Source of the DNA: Bacteroidales bacterium
Lineage (GTDB): Bacteria; Bacteroidota; Bacteroidia; Bacteroidales; PUMT01
Reading direction: 5' to 3'
Assembly (NCBI GenBank): GCA_007132365.1
Contig: SLOS01000324.1
Span: 1-6,581, forward strand
DNA: 6,581 nucleotides
The position numbers and the translations under genes are program-made. Of this stretch, positions 1 to 6,071 are shown piece by piece (the stretch's first letter is position 1; each line of letters starts with the position of its first letter). Under the pieces are notes generated by a model. It was not told the origin of the DNA. It saw only the letters and a list, made by a program, of their open reading frames with translations, and ran no database searches.

Positions 1-72
1 GCTTTTCGCGGAAATACGGGCCGTGTATACTTCAACAGTTCTGCCGGTGTATGACGCGGGAAACAGTTTCAT
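1..72 (-). CDS. possible 5' end of a gene running off the left edge
   Basis: On the minus strand an ATG at 72-70 opens a frame of 24 codons that reaches the window edge without a stop, beginning MKLFPASYTGRTVEVYTARI. The leader upstream of the ATG is A/T-rich with no Shine-Dalgarno site, as is usual in Bacteroidota. I do not recognise the protein. The opposite strand also has a plausible short open end (reading GRVYFNSSAGV and stopping at 52-54), so the coding strand cannot be decided from 72 bases. This is a weak call that only flanking sequence can settle. Confidence 0.22.
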   Translation of the reverse strand, partial: MKLFPASYTGRTVEVYTARISAKS

Positions 73-160
73 GATATTTATTTTAGTCTGTTTAACCTTC
101 CGGGCCTTTTAATTAAATTTATGAATATAATTTTTGAAGGGCGAAAAAACTAACAGGAAA

Positions 161-180
161 AATCCTGAACGGTCAGGATT
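161..180 (-). terminator. hairpin with T run, possible minus-strand terminator
   Basis: AATCCTGA (161-168) and TCAGGATT (173-180) are perfect inverted arms around a 4-base loop ACGG. Read on the minus strand the hairpin runs directly into a T stretch (positions 162-158), which is the form of an intrinsic terminator for leftward transcription. It lies about 30 bases left of the 15-bp tandem array, so it would end any transcript crossing the array from right to left. The stem is only moderately GC-rich, so an operator role is also possible. Confidence 0.4.
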
Positions 181-205
181 GGGACCCGAACGGTAATAGG
201 AGCTA

Positions 206-625
206 ATGCAGCCGTGGGGGGCATCGGCTCAGAGGGAACCGGATCAGCGGACATTGGATCGGCGGGCATTGGACCGGTGGGCACTGGACCGGTGGGCATT
301 GGATCGGTGGGCATTGGACCGGTGGGCACTGGACCGGTGGGCATTGGATCGGCGGGCATTGGACCGGTGGGCACTGGACCGGTGGGCATTGGATCGGTGG
401 GCATTGGATCGGTGGGTGGCATGTCAGTGGGAACTGGCTCTGGGGGAACCGGATTGGGGAACATTGGATTGGCGGACACCGGACCAAGTGGGTACCGGGT
501 CAGTGGAGAGCGGATCAACGAAGAGCAGATCAGCGAAGAGTAGGTCAGAGAAGAGCAGGTCAGAGAAGAGCAGGTCAGTAGACAGACAAGCCTTCATTTT
601 TTTCAGCTATTACAGCGCATTTTGA
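206..625 (+). CDS. questionable repeat-encoded protein, 139 aa
   Basis: This is the best of the competing frames through the tandem array, but it is uncertain. It begins with ATG at 206 preceded by AGGAG at 198-202, a spacing of only three bases, and stops with TGA at 623-625. The product would be about 14 pentapeptides of the type DRWAL or DRRAL (roughly residues 13-80), a degenerate middle, then a basic stretch of KSRSE-like repeats (about residues 107-126) and a hydrophobic/aromatic tail ending SYYSAF. In its favour, two of the three commonest variable sites of the unit (GAT/GAC and TTG/CTG) are silent in this frame, whereas they change residues in the plus frame that starts with GTG at 214. 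Against it, an antisense frame (CPPIQ/CPPVQ repeats) shows a similar silent pattern, no known family is recognisable, and the Arg/Trp composition is unusual. A non-coding minisatellite is equally possible. Confidence 0.25.
   Translation: MQPWGASAQREPDQRTLDRRALDRWALDRWALDRWALDRWALDRWALDRRALDRWALDRWALDRWALDRWVACQWELALGEPDWGTLDWRTPDQVGTGSVESGSTKSRSAKSRSEKSRSEKSRSVDRQAFIFFSYYSAF
211..585. repeat. 15-bp tandem array (25 units, GC-rich minisatellite)
   Basis: From 211 to 585 the DNA divides into 25 consecutive 15-base blocks with no insertion or deletion. The core consensus is GGAYCGGYGGGCAYT (about 241-420). The left edge (211-240) and the middle (421-495) are degenerate. From about 511 the motif drifts to CAGGTCAGAGAAGAG-like units (541-570 most regular) without leaving the 15-base register. 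Inside the core there is a 45-base higher order of one GGATCGG unit followed by two GGACCGG units, at 256-300, 301-345 and 346-390. Bases 256-315 are repeated exactly at 346-405, indicating recent duplication. The array is much richer in G and C than its AT-rich flanks. Because 15 is divisible by three, several frames on both strands stay open, so open frames alone are not proof of coding. Confidence 0.95.
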
Positions 626-627
626 AA

Positions 628-648
628 TTTTCCACAGTATGTGGAAAA
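628..648. promoter_or_regulatory. perfect 9-bp inverted repeat
   Basis: TTTTCCACA (628-636) and TGTGGAAAA (640-648) are exact inverted arms around GTA. No T run follows on either strand that would make a clean intrinsic terminator. It sits just after the stop of the questionable repeat frame, so it could be a transcript-end stem or a dimer-binding operator; the sequence does not decide. Confidence 0.4.
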
Positions 649-704
649 AAGTGGTGAATTATCCCCTAAAATTTAAAATGTTGTTTGGGGGCAAATAATC
701 AGTA

Positions 705-784
705 AAAAATTCGCTAAAATCGGACTATCCACCCCTGAAAGAGGTGGCTTTAAGCCCGATTTTTGATGTGCACCGCGAATTTTT
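705..784. repeat. nested inverted-repeat structure (possible folded RNA or REP/MITE-like unit)
   Basis: Three nested stems can be read directly. The outer arms are AAAAATTCGC (705-714) with GCGAATTTTT (775-784). The middle arms are AAAATCGG (716-723) with CCGATTTT (756-763). The inner hairpin is CCACC (729-733) with GGTGG (743-747). A small palindrome GTGCAC (768-773) fills the gap between the middle and outer right arms. Three stems within 80 bases is more order than expected by chance in this composition. No transposase is present, so a non-autonomous palindromic repeat or a structured RNA is inferred, not shown. Confidence 0.5.
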
Positions 785-795
785 ATAGCGTACAT

Positions 796-813
796 GCCTT
801 TAGGGCAAAGCCC
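796..813. repeat. overlapping small hairpins
   Basis: GGGC (803-806) and GCCC (810-813) pair around AAA. Alternatively GCC (796-798) pairs with GGC (804-806). The two pairings are mutually exclusive, so the segment could switch between two folds. It adjoins the larger nested structure on its left and the terminator-like stem on its right. Confidence 0.35.
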
Positions 814-826
814 CGCCAGGACATTA

Positions 827-851
827 CCGCGCCTAAAAGACGCGGGTTTTT
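827..851 (+). terminator. candidate intrinsic terminator, plus strand
   Basis: CCGCG (827-831) pairs with CGCGG (841-845) across a 9-base loop, followed by G and a run of five T (847-851). This is the arrangement of a Rho-independent terminator for rightward transcripts. It would close any transcript from the array and palindromic block and insulate the downstream gene at 992. The stem is short (5 bp) and the loop large, so confidence is moderate. Confidence 0.45.
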
Positions 852-991
852 GAAGTGAAACTAAAATCAGAGCTATTAACAACTGGTTTTATGCATAATA
901 CAGCATTATCACCTGCCATACCTGAACTTTTTGGCATATTATTTTCATTGATTTATCAGGAATCCAATTAAACGGCAAAACATAACAGCTT

Positions 992-1201
992 ATGAAAAAA
1001 TTGGGAATTACATTGGTTATCATTGGAATTATTATTACGATTTTCTCAGAAATAACCTTTCAAAGAGAGGAAGAGGTAGCAGAAATTGGTGATTATGAAA
1101 TTACCAGGCAAGAAGAGCAAACAGTGACCTGGCCAAGATGGGTTGGCGGAGGTGTAGTGGTTGTTGGTGTGGTAATTTTACTTGTGGGCCGAAAACGATA
1201 A
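992..1201 (+). CDS. small two-helix membrane protein (69 aa), function unknown
   Basis: This is a 69-residue inner-membrane protein with two predicted membrane segments. Helix one spans about residues 4-20 (LGITLVIIGIIITIF) after a Lys-Lys start. A charged segment containing REEEVAEIGDYEIT (about 25-38) follows. Helix two begins after TWPRW (46-50) as GGGVVVVGVVILLVG (about 52-66), and the protein ends in basic GRKR. Small proteins of this layout, with a helix, an 'IGDxEIT' strand, a conserved Trp and a second helix, are frequent in Bacteroidota and are usually annotated as hypothetical; I know of no assigned reaction. The ATG at 992 gives the Met-Lys-Lys start and is the only sensible one. 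It stands alone, 168 bases before the next plus-strand gene, behind a candidate terminator. A stress or envelope role is guesswork. Confidence 0.85.
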   Translation: MKKLGITLVIIGIIITIFSEITFQREEEVAEIGDYEITRQEEQTVTWPRWVGGGVVVVGVVILLVGRKR

Positions 1202-1369
1202 TGTTCAATGTTGGCTCGTCAGGCTGATTTATCTGCAATCTGAATTTGGTCTGCTCAATACTTCAACTGCAGCGCTAAAGATCAGTATCGGTTCAGCACC
1301 CTGATAATTAGTATTTTAATTGACATAAAATGCATCTGGAAAAGCCTTAATAATTTAAAAGCTACTACC

Positions 1370-1642
1370 ATGCCCAGAATTTTCATGTTCATGATAATAG
1401 TTTTGTTCTTCACCGTTTGCCGCAGACCATCAGATCCCGATAAAATACCGGATCCGCTTGATACAATAGATATCGGAGATACTACAGAAGCCGCTGACAA
1501 ATTGAAATGGATTGAAGTACCGGATCCTGATAAAATAAAGGAATTGGAAGATTTTCCCGAACCAGAGCAAATTCCCGAGCCGGAAGAACTGCCGGAACCC
1601 AATGAATTACCTGATATTGAAGAAACTCCGGAATTCAAGTGA
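1370..1642 (+). CDS. small secreted Pro/Glu/Asp-rich protein, probable lipoprotein (90 aa)
   Basis: The product starts with a hydrophobic signal segment (about residues 4-16) that ends in FFTVC, with Cys17 placed where a lipobox Cys would be. The residue before Cys is Val rather than the usual Gly/Ala/Ser, so lipidation is likely but not certain. The mature part is very acidic and proline-rich. DPDKI occurs twice, and the C-terminal third is a run of short degenerate repeats of the type PEPEEL/PEPNEL. There are no other cysteines and no recognisable catalytic motif. Such a chain is expected to be extended and unstructured, perhaps a periplasmic or surface spacer or a cation-binding tail. The family is not recognised. 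The Ser/Gly-rich open frame on the opposite strand is a shadow produced by these Pro/Glu codons. The next gene leftward is the two-helix protein; rightward it converges with the broken Lon-like gene. Confidence 0.7.
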   Translation: MPRIFMFMIIVLFFTVCRRPSDPDKIPDPLDTIDIGDTTEAADKLKWIEVPDPDKIKELEDFPEPEQIPEPEELPEPNELPDIEETPEFK

Positions 1643-1741
1643 ATTGGATGGTCCGTGCAGTATTAAATTTTCGATTTAAATTTTCACACACCACCACCAT
1701 ATCATCCTTGTTGAGTTGACCAACTTTCACATCTTTTATCT

Positions 1742-1763
1742 GCCCATCTTTTTAAAGACGGGC
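1742..1763 (-). terminator. hairpin at the 3' end of the broken Lon-like gene
   Basis: GCCCATCTTT (1742-1751) pairs with AAAGACGGGC (1754-1763), with one imperfect position. In the minus-strand RNA that position is a G-U pair, so the stem is complete on that strand. It begins two bases after the minus-strand TGA at 1767-1765. No T run follows on the minus strand, so it is a 3'-end stem and only tentatively a terminator. It may also serve the convergent plus-strand gene ending at 1642. Confidence 0.35.
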
Positions 1764-1764
1764 T

Positions 1765-2835
1765 TCATGGCGGCTTCATCACGATCTGTTTTTTCTTTGT
1801 CTCGTTAATTAATCCGGTAAGTCCTCGCTTTTTGCAGACATCAAAGAAACCTTCTATCTTCTGATTAACACCACCTACAGCCTGTACCTGACCATACTGG
1901 TTTACAAAGCCGGTAACGGCGATCCACTGACGGACAGGCACCCGGGCCAGTGCGGAAAGCAAAGCATACAGTTCCGCTGATGAAGCACTATCTCCCTCAA
2001 CCTCAGCATAACTTTGTTCAAAAACCAGGCTGGCCATCATTGTCACGATGTAAAGCTTCTGGTCTGATCAGGGTAAAGTCTGTGGTAAGAGCCCCCATTT
2101 TTGCAATATGTTCTATGCGTCCCACGAGGTTCTGTTAAGCCGGGTCGTCTTCATAAACAACAGGAGCACCATTCGCCTTGCTGTGATCTACCAGTACATT
2201 TATCTCATAACGGTGAAAAATGGCTTCTGTTGGATCCTGTTGCCGGGTAAATTGGTGATTTGTTCGGGCATTAAAACATTTCCGTCAATTATGGGAGCAA
2301 AAGCTATACCCGCAGGTGTTTCTATCAGGGAAATACCTTCTTTTTTAGCCCTTTCACGGATATCTGACAATTCATCCTGTTGTTTATTCTTGAGTTCCTC
2401 CTCAATTTCCTGACGCTTATTACGATATCCCTCGCTTACAAAAGCAGAAAGAATCGCTCCATGCAGGTCTTCCAATAAGCGTTTATTATCCTCTTTAAAT
2501 TCATTTGCACGGCCCGCCGGAAATTTCAGGTAAAGAGGGCGGTGAGATTTCTCAAAATTATTCACATAGCACCATTCCCAGGGAACATTCTCACCGGAAG
2601 CTTTATTATTTAAAAATTCTTTAATGGCAACGTATTTACCTGAGCAGCTGGGTCCCATAGCATAGAGGTTGAAACCCTTTTGCCTGATATTGAATCCGAA
2701 CTCCATCGCCAGATAGGCTCGTTCCTGTCCCGGGGTTTCTTTCAAATCACTTAAACAATTGGTTGTTTCAAAATCCAAACCTTCAAGATTAAAGGGAGTT
2801 AAGAGATTTTCTTGTTGGATTTTCCATTTTTCCAT
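1765..2835 (-). pseudogene. decayed Lon-like ATP-dependent protease (AAA_32 / Lon_C type)
   Basis: The intact family is an ATP-dependent Lon-type serine protease of about 800 residues. Here the start at 2835-2833 gives an N-terminal domain with FETT, a GQERA motif and a P-loop-like GPSCSGK. It reads well until a run of five T (2220-2216), where a one-base loss makes the frame stop at 2202-2200. In the next frame the homology continues (HRYEINVLVDHSKANGAPVV), meets an in-frame TAA at 2137-2135 where the family normally has Tyr, and continues QNLVGRIEH up to ALHRD. At about 2045-2035 it jumps straight into the protease domain (ASLVFEQSYAEVEGDSAS), so the Walker B half of the ATPase and everything up to the protease domain is deleted. 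The catalytic Ser (codon 1989-1987, in GDSAS) and Lys (1860-1858, in NQKIEGFF) survive. After GLTG the usual C-terminal ~100 residues are replaced by a short tail ending at 1765. A functional protease is not possible from this locus. Confidence 0.9.
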
Positions 2836-3188
2836 TGCAGAGATATTTAATGAATCAGATCCGGTTGCCTGGATAATAAACCAATTCTATGCCAACAGTT
2901 CTCATCATGACATTAATGTTTACCGGAACTATTTGATAACGTTCAATATGGTTCTGATTTATCAGAATCAAATATTCATAGGAACATATTACTCACTTGT
3001 AGCATATTTTCCCCAACTGCATACTCAAAGAATTTATAACCGGTGATTTCTTCTCTGTGCTTTTGAAGGCATTAGAAATCAGAGGTTCCGGTCCTGATAT
3101 TCTTATTTAACCACATAATACGAAAGCACAGTTGGTATATATTTTGATTTAATGAACCAGGCAATCAATTTAAATATTGATCACAATT
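2836..3188. other. gene-free intergenic region between divergent genes
   Basis: This stretch separates the minus-strand Lon-like relic from the plus-strand GH65 group, so it should hold promoters for both. I see no credible coding sequence; the open frames across it are short shadows. I found no clean match to the Bacteroidota -33/-7 promoter (TTTG and TAnnTTTG) on either strand. The nearest look-alike is TATATTTTG around 3137-3145, which has one base too many. The only clear structure is the dyad at 2950-2969. Confidence 0.6.
2950..2969. promoter_or_regulatory. dyad-symmetric site, possible operator
   Basis: TTCTGAT (2952-2958) and ATCAGAA (2961-2967) are perfect inverted arms around TT, extended by one G-T and one G-C pair to 2950-2969. 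The two-base centre is too tight for an RNA hairpin loop, so a DNA site for a dimeric regulator is more plausible. It lies about 115 bases upstream of the Lon-like relic start and 220 bases upstream of the next plus-strand gene. Confidence 0.35.
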
Positions 3189-3527
3189 ATGATAACATCT
3201 GAAAAATCCAGACAGCTTATGCTTATGAAAATTGAAAACAAATTTCATTGGTATATAAATGAGATTTACAAATTACCGGGCATATGTTTAACCTCGCAGC
3301 AAAAAACCTTGAGAAAACTATTTGAGGTATATATCCTTATAGCTGCACTACCTGTTTTTAACCCTGTATTTGAATGGTTTTGGCGTAATATTGACAAAAT
3401 ACAGATCCACCTGGATGATGATAAGGTTCGGATTTATAAGATTGAGGGCCAGTATCTGGAACAAGTGGAATTTGTTGATGGAGATCTTTGTCATTTAATT
3501 TACAAGGCTCTCGAATGTCAAAACTAA
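3189..3527 (+). CDS. hypothetical protein, 112 aa, upstream of GH65
   Basis: I do not recognise this protein. The ATG at 3189 is preferred over an in-frame TTG four codons earlier. The chain has a polar, basic N-terminal third, then QQKTLRKLFEVYILIAAL (about residues 41-58), a Phe/Trp-rich stretch FNPVFEWFWRNID, and a C-terminal part rich in acidic residues and beta-prone (IHLDDDKVRIYKIEGQYLEQ). No HAD-type DxD motif is present, so it is not the beta-phosphoglucomutase that often precedes GH65 phosphorylase genes. It ends 67 bases before the GH65 start in the same direction, so co-transcription is plausible. Composition and codon use look ordinary for the window, but with no family match it could be a chance frame. 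Confidence 0.45.
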   Translation: MITSEKSRQLMLMKIENKFHWYINEIYKLPGICLTSQQKTLRKLFEVYILIAALPVFNPVFEWFWRNIDKIQIHLDDDKVRIYKIEGQYLEQVEFVDGDLCHLIYKALECQN

Positions 3528-3594
3528 TGCAGCAATTAGACAGGGACGTATTGAAGATCGATTTAAACCTGCAGCTAAGACAAATTACTTTAAT

Positions 3595-5988
3595 ATGGAT
3601 TGCTGGAAAATACATTATAACAAATACAATCCTGAAGAGGAGCCGAAACAGGAGGCTTTGTGCGTATTGGGAAATGGTTATTTTGCCACCAGGGGAACTG
3701 CTGAAGAGGCCCATGATGACGGCATTCATTATCCCGGAACCTATCTTGCCGGCGGTTTTAACCGCATGGAATCTGAAGTGGCAGGAAAAATTATTGAAAA
3801 CGAAGATTTTGTTAACTGGCCTAACTGGCTGGTCCTGAACTTTAAACCCAAGGACGGGAAATGGATGAATCTGGATGAATTCAAAATTTTGGATTATCAA
3901 AAAACCCTTGATCTGGAAAAAGGGATATTAAAACGCAATGTCCTGTTTGAAGATAAGGAGGGGCGGAAAACACTGATTGATTCAGAGAGAATCGTACACA
4001 TGAGTGCCAAGCATCATGCAGGTATCCGTTGGCATCTGACTCCGAAAAACTGGTCAGGTGATATCGTTGTAAAAACAGCTCTGGATGGTACGGTTATTAA
4101 TAATAACGTAGTCCGGTACAGGGATTTGAACCAGGATCATTTAAACCCGCTTGATCAGGGGCGAATTGCCGAAGATGGGATATTTTTAAATGTGGAAACC
4201 AAACAGTCTAAAATCAGGATGTCGCAGGCGGCCAGGACCATTGTTTTTAATGAGAAACAACCAGCTGCTGTGAACCGGGAAACTTATCAGAAAGATGGAT
4301 ATATTGAACAGCAAATCACCCTCCATGCAGATCAAAACAAAGAAGTGTCAATAGAGAAATTAGTAACAATTTATACTTCGAGAGACAAAGCCATTTCTGA
4401 ACCGTCTATTGAAGCTAAAACATCGATTCAAAGAGCCGAACCATTTGATCAGATGCTTTGTTCGCATCAGTCAGCCTGGAAGCGCATCTGGCACCGGGCA
4501 GATATAAAATTAAAAGAAAAAGAAGAAGCTCAGCTCTTGCTTAGATTACATATTTTCCATCTGATGCAGACAGTTTCCAAAAATACTGTAGATCTGGATG
4601 CAGGGGTTCCATCGCGGGGATTACACGGCGAAGCTTACCGGGGTCATATCTTTTGGGATGAGTTATTTATATTTCCTTTTTTGAATTTCCGTATACCGGA
4701 AATCACCCGGGAACTTTTAATGTACCGTTACCGGAGGCTTCAGGAAGCAGAATATATGGCTAAAGAAGCTTCTTGCAAGGGAGCCATGTTCCCATGGCAA
4801 AGTGGAAGCAATGGCAGGGAAGAAAGCCAGGTAATCCATCTTAATCCCAAGTCAGGAAGATGGCTTCCTGATGATACTTACCTTCAGCGGCATGTGAATT
4901 CTGCCATAGCATATAACGTATGGAATTATTATCAGGTTAGCAAAGACATGGAATTTTTGTCTTTCTATGGTGCTGAACTGTTTCTGCAAATAGCCAGGTT
5001 CTGGTGCAGTAAAACAACCTATAACAATGAAAGAGAACGGTTTGAAATCAACCATGTGGTAGGCCCTGATGAATACCATACCAGATATCCCGAATCAGAC
5101 CAGCCAGGTATTAATAATAACTCCTATACAAATATTATGGCCATGTGGGTCCTTGAATATGCTTCCAGGATTCTGGATATTCTTAATACCGATCGCAGAG
5201 ATGAAATTCTCGACCGGCTTGGTATCAATCAGGAGGAATTAGACCGTTGGGATAAAATAACAAAAAAAATGTTTATCCCTGTTATTGATAATAATATTAT
5301 TGATCAGTTTGAAGGATTTGACCAGTTAAAAGAGCTGGACTGGGACAGGTACCATAAAAAATACGGGGAAATCCTGCGCCTGGACAGAATTCTTGAAAGC
5401 GTGGACGATGATATTAACAGATATAAAGCCAATAAACAGGCAGATGTTTTAATGCTTTTCTATCTTTTGTCGAGTGATGAGCTAACCCGGATTTTACGTA
5501 AATCGGGCTATGAACTGGATAAAGATTTCATTCAAAAAAATATTTCTCATTACGAAAAACTATCTTCACACGGATCCAGTCTGAGTAAACTGGTTCATTC
5601 CTGGGTTACTTCCCGCTCAAACCGGAAAATCAGCTGGTGCCATTTCAGGGAAGCTTTGATTAGTGATTTTAAAGATATCCAGGGTGGTACTACTCCCGAA
5701 GGAATACATCTGGGAGCTATGGCAGGCACCATTGATTTGATGCAAAGGTGCTATTTAGGTCTTGAGATTCAAGAAGATACTCTGAGTTTCAATCCCGTTA
5801 TCCCTGAAGAATTAGAAAAAGTATCTGTAAGGTTGCGATACAGGAGCCACTGGCTTAAAATTGAAGTCAGCGAGAATACCCTGAAAATCAACAGTGATGA
5901 TGGCTGGGCCGATAAAATAAACATTAATTTTAAAGAAAAGCTTTATACCCTGGGTAAAGGCGACCGGAAAGAATTTTCTTTAAAATAA
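3595..5988 (+). CDS. glycoside hydrolase family 65 protein (alpha-glucosyl phosphorylase or hydrolase)
   Basis: This is a full-length 797-residue GH65 enzyme. GH65 members cleave alpha-glucosidic disaccharides such as trehalose, maltose or kojibiose with inversion, most by phosphorolysis to beta-glucose 1-phosphate and some by hydrolysis. The N-terminal beta-sandwich (about residues 1-270) opens with the family motif LGNGYFATRG (25-34). The (alpha/alpha)6 barrel carries HGEAYRGHIFWDE (344-356), FPWQSGS, and GPDEYH (490-495) in which Glu493 is the expected general acid. KQAD (614-617), SSLS (661-664) and GIH (703-705) match the sugar- and phosphate-side loops. A small beta domain ends the chain. 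'FWDELF' instead of 'FWDTEIF' and GGTTPEGIHLGAMAGT place it in a subfamily without, to my knowledge, a settled substrate. There is no signal peptide, so it is cytoplasmic. The ATG at 3595 puts LGNGY at the usual distance from the start, although the frame is open back to 3499. A CBM48 protein follows 83 bases downstream. Confidence 0.95.
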   Translation: MDCWKIHYNKYNPEEEPKQEALCVLGNGYFATRGTAEEAHDDGIHYPGTYLAGGFNRMESEVAGKIIENEDFVNWPNWLVLNFKPKDGKWMNLDEFKILDYQKTLDLEKGILKRNVLFEDKEGRKTLIDSERIVHMSAKHHAGIRWHLTPKNWSGDIVVKTALDGTVINNNVVRYRDLNQDHLNPLDQGRIAEDGIFLNVETKQSKIRMSQAARTIVFNEKQPAAVNRETYQKDGYIEQQITLHADQNKEVSIEKLVTIYTSRDKAISEPSIEAKTSIQRAEPFDQMLCSHQSAWKRIWHRADIKLKEKEEAQLLLRLHIFHLMQTVSKNTVDLDAGVPSRGLHGEAYRGHIFWDELFIFPFLNFRIPEITRELLMYRYRRLQEAEYMAKEASCKGAMFPWQSGSNGREESQVIHLNPKSGRWLPDDTYLQRHVNSAIAYNVWNYYQVSKDMEFLSFYGAELFLQIARFWCSKTTYNNERERFEINHVVGPDEYHTRYPESDQPGINNNSYTNIMAMWVLEYASRILDILNTDRRDEILDRLGINQEELDRWDKITKKMFIPVIDNNIIDQFEGFDQLKELDWDRYHKKYGEILRLDRILESVDDDINRYKANKQADVLMLFYLLSSDELTRILRKSGYELDKDFIQKNISHYEKLSSHGSSLSKLVHSWVTSRSNRKISWCHFREALISDFKDIQGGTTPEGIHLGAMAGTIDLMQRCYLGLEIQEDTLSFNPVIPEELEKVSVRLRYRSHWLKIEVSENTLKINSDDGWADKININFKEKLYTLGKGDRKEFSLK

Positions 5989-6071
5989 GCAGCATTCCGG
6001 ACATATAGCTGTTGGTAAACAATAACACTTAATATTAGTATTATCATATTATTTCATTAAAAATAAATAAA
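5989..6071. other. AT-rich spacer between GH65 and CBM48 genes
   Basis: The spacer has no open frame or strong hairpin. Its last 45 bases are almost pure A/T, which is the usual leader type before Bacteroidota start codons. The length allows either read-through from the GH65 gene or a separate weak promoter; I see no clean TAnnTTTG box. Confidence 0.5.

Larger units (their letters stand above)
586..991. other. gene-free, strongly palindromic interval
   Basis: I find no convincing gene between the tandem array and the ATG at 992. The minus-strand open frame across 673-882 has only a TTG start. The left two-thirds is packed with dyads (628-648, 663-690, 705-784, 796-813, 827-845). The remainder (852-991) is AT-rich leader sequence in front of the small membrane protein gene. 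Confidence 0.7.

Noticed and set aside
126..131. TATAAT sequence upstream of the repeat array
   Set aside because: It matches the E. coli -10 box, but Bacteroidota promoters use TAnnTTTG at -7 and no matching -33 element is placed correctly, so it is probably chance in AT-rich DNA.
211..585. Tandem array as a CRISPR
   Set aside because: The 15-base units follow one another directly with no unique spacers, and no cas genes are present.
932..946. TGGCAT-N5-TTTC, resembling a sigma-54 promoter before the gene at 992
   Set aside because: The -24 half fits but the -12 half lacks the expected GC dinucleotide; a single partial match is not enough.
1282..1638. Ser/Gly-rich open frame on the minus strand
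   Set aside because: It is the antisense shadow of the Pro/Glu/Asp codons of the plus-strand gene 1370-1642 and runs through non-coding leader sequence.
2108..2413. Plus-strand open frame across the Lon-like relic
   Set aside because: The opposite strand carries unmistakable Lon-family protein segments through the same bases; this is a shadow.
3358..3900. 180-codon minus-strand open frame and a plus-strand frame at 3488-3838
   Set aside because: Both overlap the start of the strongly supported GH65 gene in other frames and show no family motifs.
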